From Mimachlamys varia (Eukaryota; Mollusca; Bivalvia; Pectinida; Pectinidae), in contig OX392538.1 of the NCBI GenBank assembly GCA_947623455.1, forward strand, positions 28,953,001 through 29,017,000: a stretch of DNA of 64,000 nt. The letters run 5' to 3'. The notes beneath the pieces are model-generated. The model worked only from the letters and a program-made list of their open reading frames with translations, was not told the origin of the DNA and did no database searches. How positions within the stretch are numbered: the first letter of the stretch is position 1; each line of letters opens with the position of its first letter. Below are positions 10,771 to 25,700 of the stretch, piece by piece. Position numbers and translations under genes: made by a program.

Positions 10771-13700
10771 GTAAGTGTTTTTGTTTCATGTACACGTAAA
10801 CTAATTTTATTAGTTAATTCCATCGAGACTTATTTTCGTTGAACCGGTTTAAACACATTTTTCTCGTTCTCAAACCTGTAAAAATAGGATGTTTGTATTT
10901 AAAGTTACTGTGATGAAAGATTAAAACAAAACCAGTTGGTTATTTTTCTTATTTAAATCCGAACATATGTGTATTAGTGAGTCTGTATATACGTTATACA
11001 CACCTGCTGTCAACCGCGGAGCTGTAAAGCATGACTATGTGAAATAGTGTCCAGTTCTGTGTAGACCAGAACCGAGAGAAGAGTCTAGATCGACACCAAT
11101 TCAAACCAGTTAGTATGTAGGACGATCACGAATAAAATAACATTTCAAAACATTGTCTTCAAATCAAACGACTGTTGAATAATGCATAACGATCATTCAG
11201 CCACAGAATAATACCAATTGAACTTGAAACAGGTACATTGCGTACACAGCTTGTGTATGACATTTAATAGTTAATCCATGTCTCACTTCTATTATACGCC
11301 AGGTAAACAGGATCTTTAAATCGTACGAACAAAAGAACTCTATCGTTACTGAAATTTAAAAAATGGGGATTTAACATTATTTAAATTTCAATATGTGTCG
11401 AAACCATACAAGAAACAACCTGTATTTTTATTAATCTTGTTATTGGAATGCTTTACAATGTAAACATCAGAATTAATTGTATGAATATACATAAGTACAT
11501 TAACTGGACATGCTACTCGATTAGCACTAGCTGGGCACCTGAAATACCAACTCACTGAATTTTGCACAGACGGGCTATCAGAATCGAGTAGCCCCCTAGT
11601 GCTATACATTTTAATGAACCTTGCATTTTGCAGCGCCCATCCATTTTAAGCATATATACTGTATTAGGCAAATTAATTTTCTGATCTATTAAAAGATTAC
11701 CCACGGCGTAAATAAAAATACATCAACCTTAAAATGTGTCATTAATGTTAAAATGAACAAAGACGTATTCAGGAAACCTCCATAAACCTTCTATCGCTTT
11801 CCTTATTGAAATAGATCCCATAACTAGACCCTGTTTCTGGTTAAAAATTATCTTAAGGAATTTAATGTTATTTCCATTTAATTTACTCAATCTAACGATT
11901 TCATGAATACGTTGGAAAAGTTGTTTTTTTATATAAGAACATGTTCAGATCTTACATTATACATATATTATACAATATCATTGTCTTATAGGTAAAAAAA
12001 CAGTATAATTTGCTCTGAATCCGAATAGAAATTAGGTGGGTTTGATGTGTAAAACATAAATAGATATAACAGAAAAAGTAGTAAAAATACATTTGTCAAA
12101 CTTAATTAAGACAGGAACATGAAAATATGTTTTTCTAGATGTTATATGCGCAGATATACACGTCACGTGATATCATAATATATTCCTATTAGTGTGTTGA
12201 TCTGAACATTAGATCTACTTCCTCATTCGCAAAATGGCCATTTATTGGATGACGGAAAATATACGAAAATACGGCTGGATGAGGATCAGGCGCGCTAGCT
12301 TCGGCATCAACATAGTTTTATACACAATATATCGCGTGTTTGTAAATTGGCGAATAGCCGGCACAATATCTTATACCGCTGACAAAGTCATTGTGTCGCG
12401 CCAGTCACCCGTGAACGTCGGTATACCACATACACATAACTACACACACTGTATATGTGTAATAACAGCACAACATTTAAACCGTTTATTCGCCTATGTA
12501 TATTGTAGGATATCTTTCCTTCTAATAATCAAACGTTTACAGACAGATTACGGTCATGGTCAATAACCCGCAAATTGTAAATATAAATATTAACCATTGA
12601 ATTTTCTTTTTATTACATTTTCGAAATCCCCAAAAGTCTAATTACATTTTCAAACGGTTACAACTGATCGGGTCGGAGTGCATAAGGCGTATATAGAATA
12701 TTAATACACCACAGCAGTGAAAATATAAGTTTTATCAGTTTGATAATTTTGTATATTTCACAGGCAAAAATGAAAAAAATAGTTCTATTTGTTTCCTCCT
12801 GCTCATTGATAACCTCTGAATACTGTAATGACAACATCGATATGTTCTAAGGGTCACCGTGCCGCCGTCACAAAGTGTCAATAGGCAATGTTTCTAGCAT
12901 ATGACTTTCGAAAATTTATTCTGAAGACGGCCATATACCTTTGGGGACCTTCAATAGAGGCCAAAAGAGGTCCATCGGGCCTGTATCGTTCACCTTGTAT
13001 AAGTCTCACATTTATAACCTTAAAGGGGTCTTAAACCCAAGATAAGTCATTCTAAAGGACACGTCAATATTTAAACATGTTTGACCCTTTGACCGCGAAG
13101 GTAGGTCAATGTACACTTTACCCCAAAACTTTGATCGGCTTTTTCCAGGAAGGCTACCATCATTCGGGGCAGGAGAGCTAAACTATAAAATAATCAATAG
13201 CAACACTTTCCCAGTGCATGTACACTATTTATGTATTATGGCCCTGTTAAGGGGGCACTATTGCCTCATAGTATGGTCGAGGGATGGAATAGTGCCTGAG
13301 CCGGAGGCGGGGGCACTATCTCATCACAAAACAACACTATGAGGCTAATAGTGCCCTTTCAATAGGGCCATAATGGGTTTAGTACATTGTATATCACCCT
13401 TACATTTATATACACACGTTTACACGAAAACTCTTTTTATTGTGCTAGACCATGGTCAGCTTTGGGTCGTTTCAAGAGTCAGCCATGTTCTAGCAAAACA
13501 GTAGCACGACGTAACTTAATAGTGACGTCATAATATATTTACGTTAAACATCGCGCAAAAATTTGATAGTGCCCGGTGAGCTTCATAGTACCCATATGTA
13601 TAGCTAATGGGAAAGTAGCATATTTGGTCACGTGATGTACTAATAATAAAGAGGAACTGTGATGATACCATGTGATCACATGTTGCAGTAGTGTTACACA

Positions 13701-16700
13701 GTAATTGTTAAGTTAAAATATAGTTGTAATGATGTAATGTAACTGTGTTGAACAATCATTATGAATAATATTTTTAAGTCATAATATATTGAAAGATAAT
13801 CAGAAAACAAATATGTTAATGCTATTAATTGTATGAGAACACAATGAAAATTAAACCACAATTTCAGTTTGATACGTCGAGCGGTTAAAATTCACAAAAA
13901 CACATACACTGGCAAAGTTTTCATTGGATAAATGCGTCTATGATCAGGGCCTATATTTGTTAAAATATTTCCCATGCTCAAGCAACTAAATAAGAAAATA
14001 AGAGACTGACTTCCCAAAAGGCTACCAAGACATAAGTTAATAAAAAAAATAGTTTCGTTTTTACTTTAATATGATAATACTACACCCCGAAAAGTTTACC
14101 AAATCTAAAGTTCCTATTACCTTGAAAATGTTTTAACTGTAAAAAGAGTGGGGGCATGCATGTGTGATAGTTGCAAAGTTCGAGGGTACATACCGGAAGT
14201 CTGCTCTTTTACAAGTAATACATATCATAATTGTGTTTTTTGATATTCTTAATTGTGACAAATTAGTTTCCAAAGTCAATAGATTTGTAATCAGTTGATT
14301 GTTAACAAGCCAATGATTAATAAGGAAATATTTATTAAAAAATTGAGATTTCAAAGCGACGAAAATAATGCATTGTTATAAAAGGCCCTATGTACGTAGC
14401 TCTCGGCAAACCTTGAAGCGAAAATCAAGCCTAATAGCTTATTATATTATAGATTTAGTTAAGAATAACTGATATCAGATATAATTCTTACGCGGATACC
14501 GGTACAGCAGCAGTTGAAACTCGGTATTTGTAAACACGCGTCTATTTTGAACGTCTTCTAACTTCGACTTGTTGTTGAAGTGGGCTACACCTGAATTATT
14601 TTCAATTCTTTGGATTTTTTTGTTAAGAGTTTCTTGTCAGTTACCGCTCAGTTTTACTCCGTTTTAGACTTATTTTTGCATGGTTAGCAACTGGATTTTT
14701 TTTCAGAATTTTTCAGAATCCCGAAAAATTTCCTGAAGTTACGCATATTGGGCCTTTAACAAAAACTGTCGCAAATTGTAAAACATTAAAAAAAACGTGT
14801 GTTTGATGGCTATAATTCTACATTTAATTGACAATGATAAGCTACTTGGAAATAGGACAACTTAATGACAAAGAAAAACCTGAGTCATACAGAAAACAAA
14901 GACACAAAATTATGGACATGACCTCTTACAATCAATGGGTGGTGTCCTTAACCAGAGAAACAAGGAAGTATCTTGTATAAAGAATTGGTCCACGACGTAA
15001 AAACCGATTTCATAACGAAACAAATTAAGGCTATTAAATGAACTCGAGAAATATTTTGTATTTTTGTGTGATATGAAAATGGACGTTTTTTTAATTTTGC
15101 TTATTAGTGTGCCTATTGTGGTGATTGAAAATGATGACTCAGTTCTCATTTTGAGGACCAAGATGTTCGTGTTGGGTGTCGTCGACGAAGCAGAAGAAGC
15201 TTACTCTTCCAAAACACCTGGTCTCATGTGCTTTTGCATGGAATTCCATGTAAATCTTTCCCTTTTGTTCATATTTTGCCCCTACGTTAATCGATTTTGA
15301 GTTTAGATTTTGGTCTCGTTGACGCTCCCGTATTCCATAATTATTGTTTTTATTCTTTAAACAATTCTTAAGAACAAGTAATATTACAATTTGGAGATAA
15401 AATGAATGATCACAGATCGTTTTATAACATTGAAGGAACAAAGGGTCTATAGCGTATTTGTCCTAAACACATCTAATAGTTTTCGTGCTGTGTGAATTAT
15501 GATTAAAACGGACGTTTTTGATATACTCATTACATTTTGTAGTATGTCTACTTGTTATGAATCATAACTATTATACCATGTTTCCCACTTTGAGGACTTG
15601 CCATTAACTTAGTTGTAACCTAGATTAACAAGGGAAAGACGTTTTCCCTTCAGAAACATTTGGTCTTATTCTCTTGTACTTTTCAAGGGGCTTCATGTAA
15701 ATATTTCTTTTGTTCATACTTTGTCCCTGGTATTGATAATACTTTAAAATTATTGTTATTTATATACAATGGGAGTTGGCCACAAGTTTGACAACATACA
15801 TCAAGTCCTTTACCTTCAATATACTGACACAATTTATCAAGATGGCATTTTACAAACCACTTGTATATTTACATTAACAGACAAGCAGACATACAGGGTA
15901 AGGGGAAAGGATGGGTCAATTAGGAGAGGGGGAAGAAGGAGAGAGGAAGACAGTAAGAAAGAGGGGGAGAAAGAGAAAAAAATACATAAATGACATTCTA
16001 GTCTTAACAAAAAATTAAATAACATAATAAACTGAGTTTCGTAATGTTCTGGATAAATAAACGTAATGTAATTCCCGGACCATGTGTTTTTTTCCTTCTC
16101 GATGCAAACGGAAATAGTGACGATATAATCAATATTCTGTATCTTTAAATGATATGAAGATTGACGTGTTTGAGTATGCTCATTAGTGTCAGGAACACCT
16201 GGTCTTATTATCGCATACCTTTACAAGGGCCTCCTTGTAGATCTTTCCTTTGTTAATTGTTGCCCCTGGTTTAATCATTTTTGAGTTCAGATTATGATTT
16301 TGTTAACGCTACGGTATTCTCTCAAGGTGGTCTAGCGGTAGGACGCCGGGCTCGTGATCGAAGGGTTGCGAGTTCGAGTCCGGTCACGGCACTGGTGTTG
16401 TGTCCTTGAACAAGACACTTTTACTGTGCTTGTTCCAGTCTACTCAGCTGTAAATGAGTACGTGGTTGGGTAGTGCTAGAAATTGTGGGATGCTAACTGT
16501 GAGCGCCGAAATGGCAGCAATGGTTGTATGCTCCCTAGGGAGTTGAGAACGATATTGCCTTGTTGCTAAGGCCCTATAATCATGGTTAATAATTTGTGAA
16601 CCACTTTGAGGCGCCCTTTAAGGTCGTGATAAAGCGGTATATAAGAACCTCGAATTATTATCATTATTATCTCTAATTTATGCTTTATTATCTGCAATTC

Positions 16701-19700
16701 AAATGTTCATTATATCCTGTGCCTTGCAGTTTTCTCATGGTCTTTCACTCTTGCCGGTACTTCCATTTCCATGTACAGAGAAAGATAAAGCGAATGACAT
16801 ACAAATGTATTAGGATTTTACAAGATACACCTTTCACCCCTGTGAGTCTCCATTGTTTCTTCTAAAGACGTAGTTTGTGAAATAAATATATATGAGCAAA
16901 CATTTTGGATATCAAGTGAGATATAGCCACGTTTGCTCATGTGCATTTCTTTGTGACTATGTATATATACAATATATCTACGACTGGTTTCTCTTGTACG
17001 AAACAGTAAACAGCAACTGTATCGTATAGTAGGCGAGGCATGTTGGTGAACGTGATCCTGGCCAAATCTATTTATAATGACACTTCACTTCCTGGTCCAT
17101 AGACGAAACTTCAAAAAAATGGGTAAAAAGTATAACATAAGTGTTCTACAGACTTAGAAGAGATGACGTAACACGCACATATGCTGCACTTTTTAAATTT
17201 AGTGATAGATACAGTAAGCCAGAAAAAAAATTGCATCATACAGCTGTTTCGTCCTCTTAAGACTCTTCAGTGATGCTAGGGACTAAAAGGTGGGAATTAA
17301 AAATGTTTAAACTAATGTAGAAGCAGAAGGATCAAGTGTGTAAAGCCCCTTTAATGTATGAAGTTAGAAGTAAAAATAAACTAGTTCTGTATAATTGCAA
17401 ATCGAGTTCTACGAACATGTGTATATTATGTACCGTGCCCCTACTCAAAAGAGATCAACTATGGCTATGGAGGCTCCAGCAAAGTTATATATGTTTTATT
17501 TTCACAACATCGCAGTGAATAAACCTATTAACAGCACTTGGATATAAGGAAGCATCGTCTATAGTTTTCTCAAATTTTCGCACGCCTTTTTGTCGATAAA
17601 ATGTTCGTGCTAGAGCTATGAAAGTTGATCCTAAACCAATCAAAAGAACTCTGACGTGATAGCGGAAGATTCCTAATGTTCAGTAGTGTTCGGTATTCTC
17701 ACATCAAAGACTGAACATAGATATTTAGCTTACTTAAAAGACAATAAACTTTAGAAGACTTTTATTGTGGGCTTATTTTCACAGGAAGTTATTTTACATA
17801 ATTTTGAACAGTAGAAAAAAAAAACAATGCTCAGTTTTAAGTTAAATCGACCTAGCATATTTCTGTAAATGTGACAATTTTCGCAAGTGAAATCTTCATG
17901 AAAGGACTTTATAAATTTAGAGATATCTCAATGAAACGAAGTGTTTTTCGTGTATTGATCTGCAAACATAGGAATATTTATATAAAAAATTTGAATCATC
18001 CTATTAATTATGATGGATACAAATAAATAACAGATAACAACACAGTTATGATCTAGTATTCAGCTAACAAAAGAAATCAGAATGATAATTTTGATTACCG
18101 TTTAACGTGGATTAAATCCTGATTAATAATACACTAGACGTCGTGTGCGAGAAAGGTAGTTAAAAAGATTAAGTTTAACAATGCAAAATGTGTAAAACGA
18201 AACCAACTGACAACACAGGATTCATTCTTAATGCAACCACTCTTTATAAACAGTTCATGGATTGGAAATGTGAAGCGTTGACAAAAGTAAAGAAATCTAT
18301 ATATCGTATGTCGCTATAATCTTTATGAAAAAAGGTAAATAGATATGTGTGAGTGGATAGTTTTTGCAATTACGTACCCAACGCAAATATGTAAAACAAA
18401 TTCTCCGTCACGAAAATTTCAATATTTATCTTTTTTTAATCATATGCAGTGCTTACCATATGACGACTGATATCAAATTTTTAAATATATAATTGAAAAA
18501 AAAATCAAATATAACTGTATATCTATAAAAAAAAAAAGTGAAAACTAAGAACAATAAGGCTATTAAATATGATTCAACTGATTACTTGAATAAACTGATG
18601 ATTTTTCGAAGATTACCCGCTATCAACACAATTTCAAAGTGATTAGAATAATAGGAAAATGTATCATTTCAAATAAAACGTACAAGTGACTTTACATACA
18701 CCACCATTTGACTTATTGATAAATACATGTAAACGTTCTTTACTTAAACTGCAGCTAATGTAATGTTGAAATTGAACATCTAATATATGCATTTACAATG
18801 TAACATCAATTAAATTAAGAAAAAACATCCCAAATAAAGACCCGAAGCGAAGCAAGTCGTAGTTTTCCCGGTATCCGCGCAGAATTATTTCATTGCAGTA
18901 CAACATATAATACCGTCAAACGGAATTCTGTCACAACAATTTCGTATATAATACAAACGTGACTACAACGCAATATATTGAAGCTACAACCATACATCAG
19001 ACCTTTAAATGAATAGAATCGCATAGGTAAATTTTAGGGTGACTCATTCTTTTTAATCTCAATACATGCAAATCCATCTTCTCCTACATCAAGTGATCTT
19101 TTGTAGACTTGTTGTACAACAAGGCGTACACAATGGTAAACATATGACTTATGTCATCACCCAATATCCAATGTAAAAGGTTATGGACGCATCGTAAACC
19201 CACGTGACACTGCCCTTACACAAACATAAGAGCAGTGTCACGTGGGTTCCTCGTGATGTAAGATAAAATATAATACGTGATGCTTTTCCTTAGAAAAGGG
19301 TAAATCGAAAAAAGTACATGTAGGAAGGTGTATTGATAAACCGGTTATTTTCGCTTTATAATTCTAATTGTTAAACATTTAGACAACAGACCCAAATAAA
19401 CAATATAACTGAAAGTGTATAACTGGAATCAGCGATTGACCTGGGGCCGTATTTATGAAAGCGTTCATATGCTCAAGCATGGAATTTGTGCTCATGTTAG
19501 CTTTCTTGTAATTTACTTAAATCGTGTCGAACGCTCAAAAAGTTAAATATAAACATTGAAACAGTATTTGGCTTCAACTATCTTCAGATTATTTCCAAAT
19601 CTTTCTCAAAATATCATTTCATTATTAATTTATAACCGCAATCTGATTAAAATACAGATCCTTGTTCTCACTCCGTTTTACGAGGACCTGACAACATCCC

Positions 19701-22700
19701 ATAAGAGGTCACGTCCAGATGACCTTTGTCGCCTCTTTACTTAACACTAAAATAATTTTCCAACGACCTGTCATCTAGCAACAAGCCATTTCGTCACATT
19801 ATTCCGCACGATCTTTTTGGTGACGAAATGACTAAACGGAAAAATGTGTTTATGCCAGCTTTGTCGCCTCAAAATTTCACTGTCAAGATTCTGCCAGTAG
19901 TAATTTGATTGGCTAATGCGAAAGGTCATCGGGACATGACCCTCTATTGGGTTATCTCAGATCTTAACGCAGCAGAGAGAAGTTTACGAAACGGCGCGGA
20001 GATCAAGATATGATTTTAATCAGATTGTTTATAACCGGAGCAAGAAATTGGGCTTGAGCACAGAATCCATACTTGAGCATTAAACGGTTTCATGAATACG
20101 GGTCCAGGTCAATCGCTGATTCCAGTCTTTTGAGAATTCAAGTGAAGCAACAGTCAGCTTTTAATCCAGCTAACCTTTTGATGTACATAAAATGACCAAA
20201 ATAGCATTCTTGTCTCATCCACAAGGTTGGTCAGACTGTTTGCTATGACATAAATGCAAAGAGGCTACAGATAATGGTTCTTATTTACATTTTTTGGGGC
20301 TTCATCTGTGAACAAATAACATCTATCATTTAGTAAGCAATGAATAGGTGGCATCACTGTATCATGCGTTTGACCGATATTTGGGAATCATTGAAAACCG
20401 ATATATGTTTGTCGTTTTAACACAAACATTAAATAACTTTAATAACAAATGTATCTCGCCAACTTGAATTATGTTAAAACAAATGAATATGTACTCTTTA
20501 TGTGTGAATGTTAACGTTAATCTAATGATATTGTATTCAGCCGGTTTCTCACCTAGATTCGTTATTTCTTATTAAGTGACGAAATTCCTTCTCATAATTT
20601 CTCAGTTAAAGCTGTTGTAAAACTTGATGTAGTGTCTTTTAAAGTTACTAAACATGTTTAAATACCATTACTGCACATCAAATATGATCGGCATGTGATT
20701 TATATGCTTTGAATCCCGATGTATTTCAGGTGTATAATGTTATTATACTGTCGCTAACAGCTTTTCTAATCACCTTGATCACTACCATGTATGTATCTGT
20801 TTAAATATTAAAAAACTGTGAGCTTCATTTCACTTCCTTGTCGTAGAAGTTATCAAAAGTTTTAATATGTATGTTATTTCTGTGAAATTGTCCCTTGTAT
20901 CCACATACAGAAATACATATATATACCTTACCCGTTCGGGTACAGGAAAACATCAAATGGATAAAAGTGTATCGATTGTTATGATTGCGACCGAGTGCAT
21001 GAGTGTGTTTTGATGTTTTTAGCATCTGTTTGACAAGACAACAAACATTTTTTCGAGAAATTATAGGAAAAAATGACCATGACAACTACTAGCCAACAAA
21101 TAGCCAAACTTTTAAAAATTACGAAATATAGTCAGACGATACAAAGCATTGCAAGTAAAAGTTCACACGACCAATCAAACAGTACGTAGCATATACGTCT
21201 GGGGCTTGACGTATTTATGCATTTATATGTACAGGGGAAAACCAATTCTTATATGGTAGTGTATACGTTTTAAGTTTTAAGGGAATTCTCGAAGAGAAAG
21301 AACTCTTGGTAAAATCTTTTGACTGGAATTCGCCAAGGTTCCATGTTGTGTCATGCCGTTGATAATTACAATTCTCAACTCAAATCAGCCTAACTTTTGA
21401 AGGTATCATTGAATCGTCATCAAATCAATACTTGAACTGCATTGTATCATGTTAAATCAACAAAACAAATTACATTTCAATATCTTTCATTCTATTTAAT
21501 TGATAAGTAAATGTGTGGGGAAATGGTTCGAATCCTTCGCTTGACAATTCCAAGCCCAAAATGCCACTGTTTGAAAAATAATTTGCACAAATCTCTCCGG
21601 AAACGGGAAACATTTGGGGCAAGCTGAGAAAAAATCTAAAAGGAATTCGAGCCAGACCTTAATTTCTTTTTTTGAAGCCTAAAACCTAAAATACCATGTA
21701 CAATCCAGCCCTAGAGTAACACATTTATACAAGTTTATCACGGAAGTTAGTATTTACCATTAACATTACCTTGATTAGTTTCGATGCTTAATTACACAAA
21801 TATGGTAACGTCGCCTTAGTGATAACACATGACCAATTGTGTATTTTTCAATTCTGACCCCTTTTATTTTCGAATAGCATCCATTCGTTGTGTACATCAA
21901 GTAAAGAAACATAAATAAAAGACATTTCATTTAAAGCATCATTATGAAATACAACTGAACAGTTACTAAAAATACTTGAAATAGTCCTGCGCGAGACTGG
22001 ATATTGGTTTCAAAACAAAAGATGCTTGTGAAAGAAATACACCATAGAAAATGACTTATTTACGCTAAAGTATGCCTAACACTCAAATATGCTAATTTTA
22101 CACCGACTGCATCTGCCATACGGATTTCAAAATCCGGTCATATTTCAGCACATAAAACATCTATTCACAAGAGAAGAGAAATGGGTGACATCAATCTGAT
22201 CTCACACACGAGGGGGTATATATTAGGTTCGTGTGATTATATCTACCTTGATATGTACACTCATACACTAAGTAAGTCCTACACAAAACAGTCGCTTATA
22301 AACCTACCAACCAGGAAGTTGGTATCAGTCGGCTGTTCATATTTGGGACGCAAAAAGCTTTATCAAGTCAGGGACGCCTATCACGAATTGAAAATCATGA
22401 GGTTGATCACAATTCCTTTTATTATTCTGGTTTCTTTAGTGCTAACACTTTTTTATGTTTGTACAATTATGTCTTTTTCATGTTGACGCCTTTTACGTTC
22501 GTGTACAATTTCAGTAATTGTGTAAATCATTAATATAAAAATTAATAAATCCTTCGCTTGACAATTGAATCACTGGAAAGAGTCACCATATCGATAGTTT
22601 TATGGTTTAAATGTGTTTCCAAACCCAAAATACCACTGTTTGAAAAATAAGTTTGCACAATCTCTCCAGAATTACACAAAACAGTCGCTTATAAATCTAC

Positions 22701-25700
22701 CAACCAGGAAGTTGGTATTAGCCGGCTGTTCATAATTATTTGGGACGCAAAAAGCTTTCTCAATTGAGGGACTCCTATCAAGTATTGAAAATCATGAGGT
22801 TGATCACAGTTCCTTTTATTATTCTAGAAGCTAGTATTTATCATTAAAAATCTCTGCATTAGTTTCGACGCCTATTTATACAAACATTGTAACGTATCTT
22901 TAGTGATAACACTCTTTTATGTTTGTGCAATTATGTCTTTTCAATGATGACGCCTTTTACGTTCGTGTACAATTTCATTAAATGTGTAAATCATTAATAT
23001 AAAAATTAATCAAATGTATAAACATTTTAAGTCTAATCATGAAGTACGATTGGATAGTTTGTTAAAATACTGCATTTGTCTAGATACTGGCCTTAAAACA
23101 AAGTTTCTTGTGCAGGAAATACTGTAGGTATACATAATTGAAAATTGCTCATATGTTCTTTTAAGTATGACTTGCATCCAAATGTGCTCATTTCACACCG
23201 ACTAGATCTGCCATACGGGTTTCAAAAACCGGTCATATTTCTGCGCATAATAAAAACAATATTCATAAAAAAAGAGAAATGACTGACATCAACCTTACAT
23301 CAACCACACACGGGGGATGGCTTTATGGTTATATGGCTATGACTATACTTACCTGGCTTTGTATACTCTTACAATAATTAAGTCTTGCACAATACAGCAG
23401 CCTATATAAATATACCAAACCAGGAAGTTAGCATCATCTCTACTGTTCATATTTGGGACGCAAAAAAAATAAGACAAACAAATGTCTTCTGTCAGGTACA
23501 TTAGCTCAAATTTGAGCCTTCGCCAAAGGGAGGGAGGCTAGTGGTTATATTCCTAGGCAGGACCATGCTAAAGGCCTTCAAAATAACAGTTTGTATTAAG
23601 AATATAATTGAATGACATCCGTTGTCAGTATATTGTGTCTGGGTGGAATGCTGGGATATCTCCGACACAAATACGCACAGGCACACGTGCATAAAGCACT
23701 AAGAGGCACGTTTAACTGATTTTGCGTTTAGGGCTAGGATTAGGTTTAACGTTTTAACAGTAAACCAAACTTACCTTTTCAAGACCTTAATGATATTAAA
23801 ATTGATTTGGAGAACAGGATATTCGAAGCAGTGTTCTGAGTATTCGACTTCTTCTAAAAAAATAACAACAAATCGCGTGTTTTCTAGCCTCTGTTGATAG
23901 ACTGAAATTTTGAGTTCTGATGCAAGTCATACGTCTAGATTTGAACATGTTAGTTTTTTACATCCGCTAATATTGGATGCAATTTCCCCCTTCATTTCAA
24001 ACACATATCTCAATACAAAAATTATTTAAAAAATAATTTGATATCGTCATACTGGGCATTTGATAGAGCTTTTCCCGAGGAACGCAAAGTCTTTGTTATG
24101 AAATGCAAACGGGTTGAAATATACAGAAACGCATTCTTAGATAAAACCAAAATATACGATTAAAAAACTAGGCCAAATGTTATATATTTCTTAAATGACT
24201 AAATATTCTAAGAGTTTGAACAAACGACATTCAAGAGAATATAATTTTAATACGATGCAGTCGAGCCAGATAATGAAGTGAACTGCACCATATAACTGTT
24301 TCGTCCTTGTCAGTATTGCTAAGCAAGGGCCTAAAAAGTGAAATCTAGGAGGCTTCAATGAGATAGCACTCTTAAGTCAGTATCTTGACAAGCGTGGTTT
24401 CTAGTTTGTTGTCCTTTCTCATTTAGTGATATATTTTCAAGATTACGTCATCTCATTGCCTAACATTTGATATCCTAAGTCGAGTGGTGCAGTGGATAGC
24501 GCACTTGCCTTTCACCAAGGCGACCGGGGCTCGATTCCCCGACCGGACGTGAAAAGGTATGGGGGTCACCTGCCCGACCACGTGGGTTTTCTCCGGGTAC
24601 TCCTGTTTCCTCCCACAATAAGACCCCGCGTGCGCTAACATCCGGGGCAACAAGAGTGATTCATATAAGTTGGATAACTTGTTTCATAATTGTTGTAAAA
24701 TAAGTAAAGTTTTTATTAAGAATAAAAGGCTGTTTATTTGACATATGTTTGGTAATGATTTCAAACATGCAAAATAAAAAGACTAAAAATTGAACCCTGA
24801 AATACACCAATATAATGTTATGAAACAATTGGTTACATTTTTTTTTTCAAAATCAGGACAGTTGAGGTTTATCTATAAGTACATTTCATTTCATATTTTA
24901 TAGGATAAATTGTATTTATTGCCATTGAAATACCAATATGTTGTTGTGTGTGCCAGGAGAAAAGGTGACATTTTTCGAAACTTGCTGCATATGACACGTA
25001 CTATATAAATTCCAAACATATCTAGTTGTTATCAATAATAACTTTTGATCCTCTCAATACAAATTTCTTGTTGAGTATTTCAGCATAATGATTTGTTCAA
25101 AACATGTATTCAGAAGGTTCCCTTATTAAGATGATATAATCTTTATGTATATGAATATTATGTTTATTAATCAAATACCATCATATACTGTGCGTGTGTT
25201 TTTCAGGAGGGTATGTAGCAGAGCAGTGAAAGCCTACCGTTATCAGAGGTATTGCTACTACCGGACATGGCGAGGGTAAGTAGCGTTATGGTCACTCATT
25301 CCTTTGATTTAATTAGGACAGATAAGCTAGGTGATGTCGGATGTTGGACACGGATATTTGGACCCATACACCCTCGAGATATCTTGTCTTTAGCTCCTTG
25401 TATTTTGTCAAGTTTTTAAGTTTTCATCCTTTGTATTTTGACCTAGATTTATCGATAATGGGTTCGAAGTTTGGTTTTGTTTACGTTTCGGTATTCTTTT
25501 ACTGTGTTCAATGTGTTATTGATCCTATTAAAAACCCTTATGTGGTCTATAAAATTGTCGTATATTCTACACTGGATAGCACACCTTTCGACAATTTTTA
25601 ACATGGTACTGCGGTTCTTGCATCAATATTGCTGTAAAATATTCGAGATTGTTGATAAAACTCATTACTCATTAAATAAAAGAAGACGTAACAAAACACA

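Larger units (their letters stand above)
10771..25206 (+). other. Receptor intron 1 (14.4 kb, repeat-filled)
   Basis: Bounded by GTAAGT at 10771 and TTTTCAG ending at 25206. It holds MITEs, SINEs, a hammerhead-bearing element, a ribozyme relic, a tandem duplication array and several hairpins, listed separately. Between them (11-12, 12.6-13.2 and 17.5-19.1 kb) the sequence is AT-rich and unremarkable. No additional in-phase exon with domain character was recognised. Confidence 0.75.

Noticed and set aside
12234..12566. 110-codon open frame with ATG after a pyrimidine-rich leader
   Set aside because: No domain, signal peptide or in-phase splice partner was recognised; it lies inside intron 1 of the receptor.
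16323..16395. Possible tRNA gene
   Set aside because: A and B boxes are present, but the sequence continues into a SINE body and tail with no clean tRNA acceptor stem.
22181..22486. 101-codon frame with hydrophobic C-terminus
   Set aside because: It lies in a duplicated repeat array and is not preserved in the other copies.
24480..24552. Possible tRNA gene
   Set aside because: Same reasoning: the tRNA-like head of a SINE, followed by the conserved GTGGGTTTTCTCC part.
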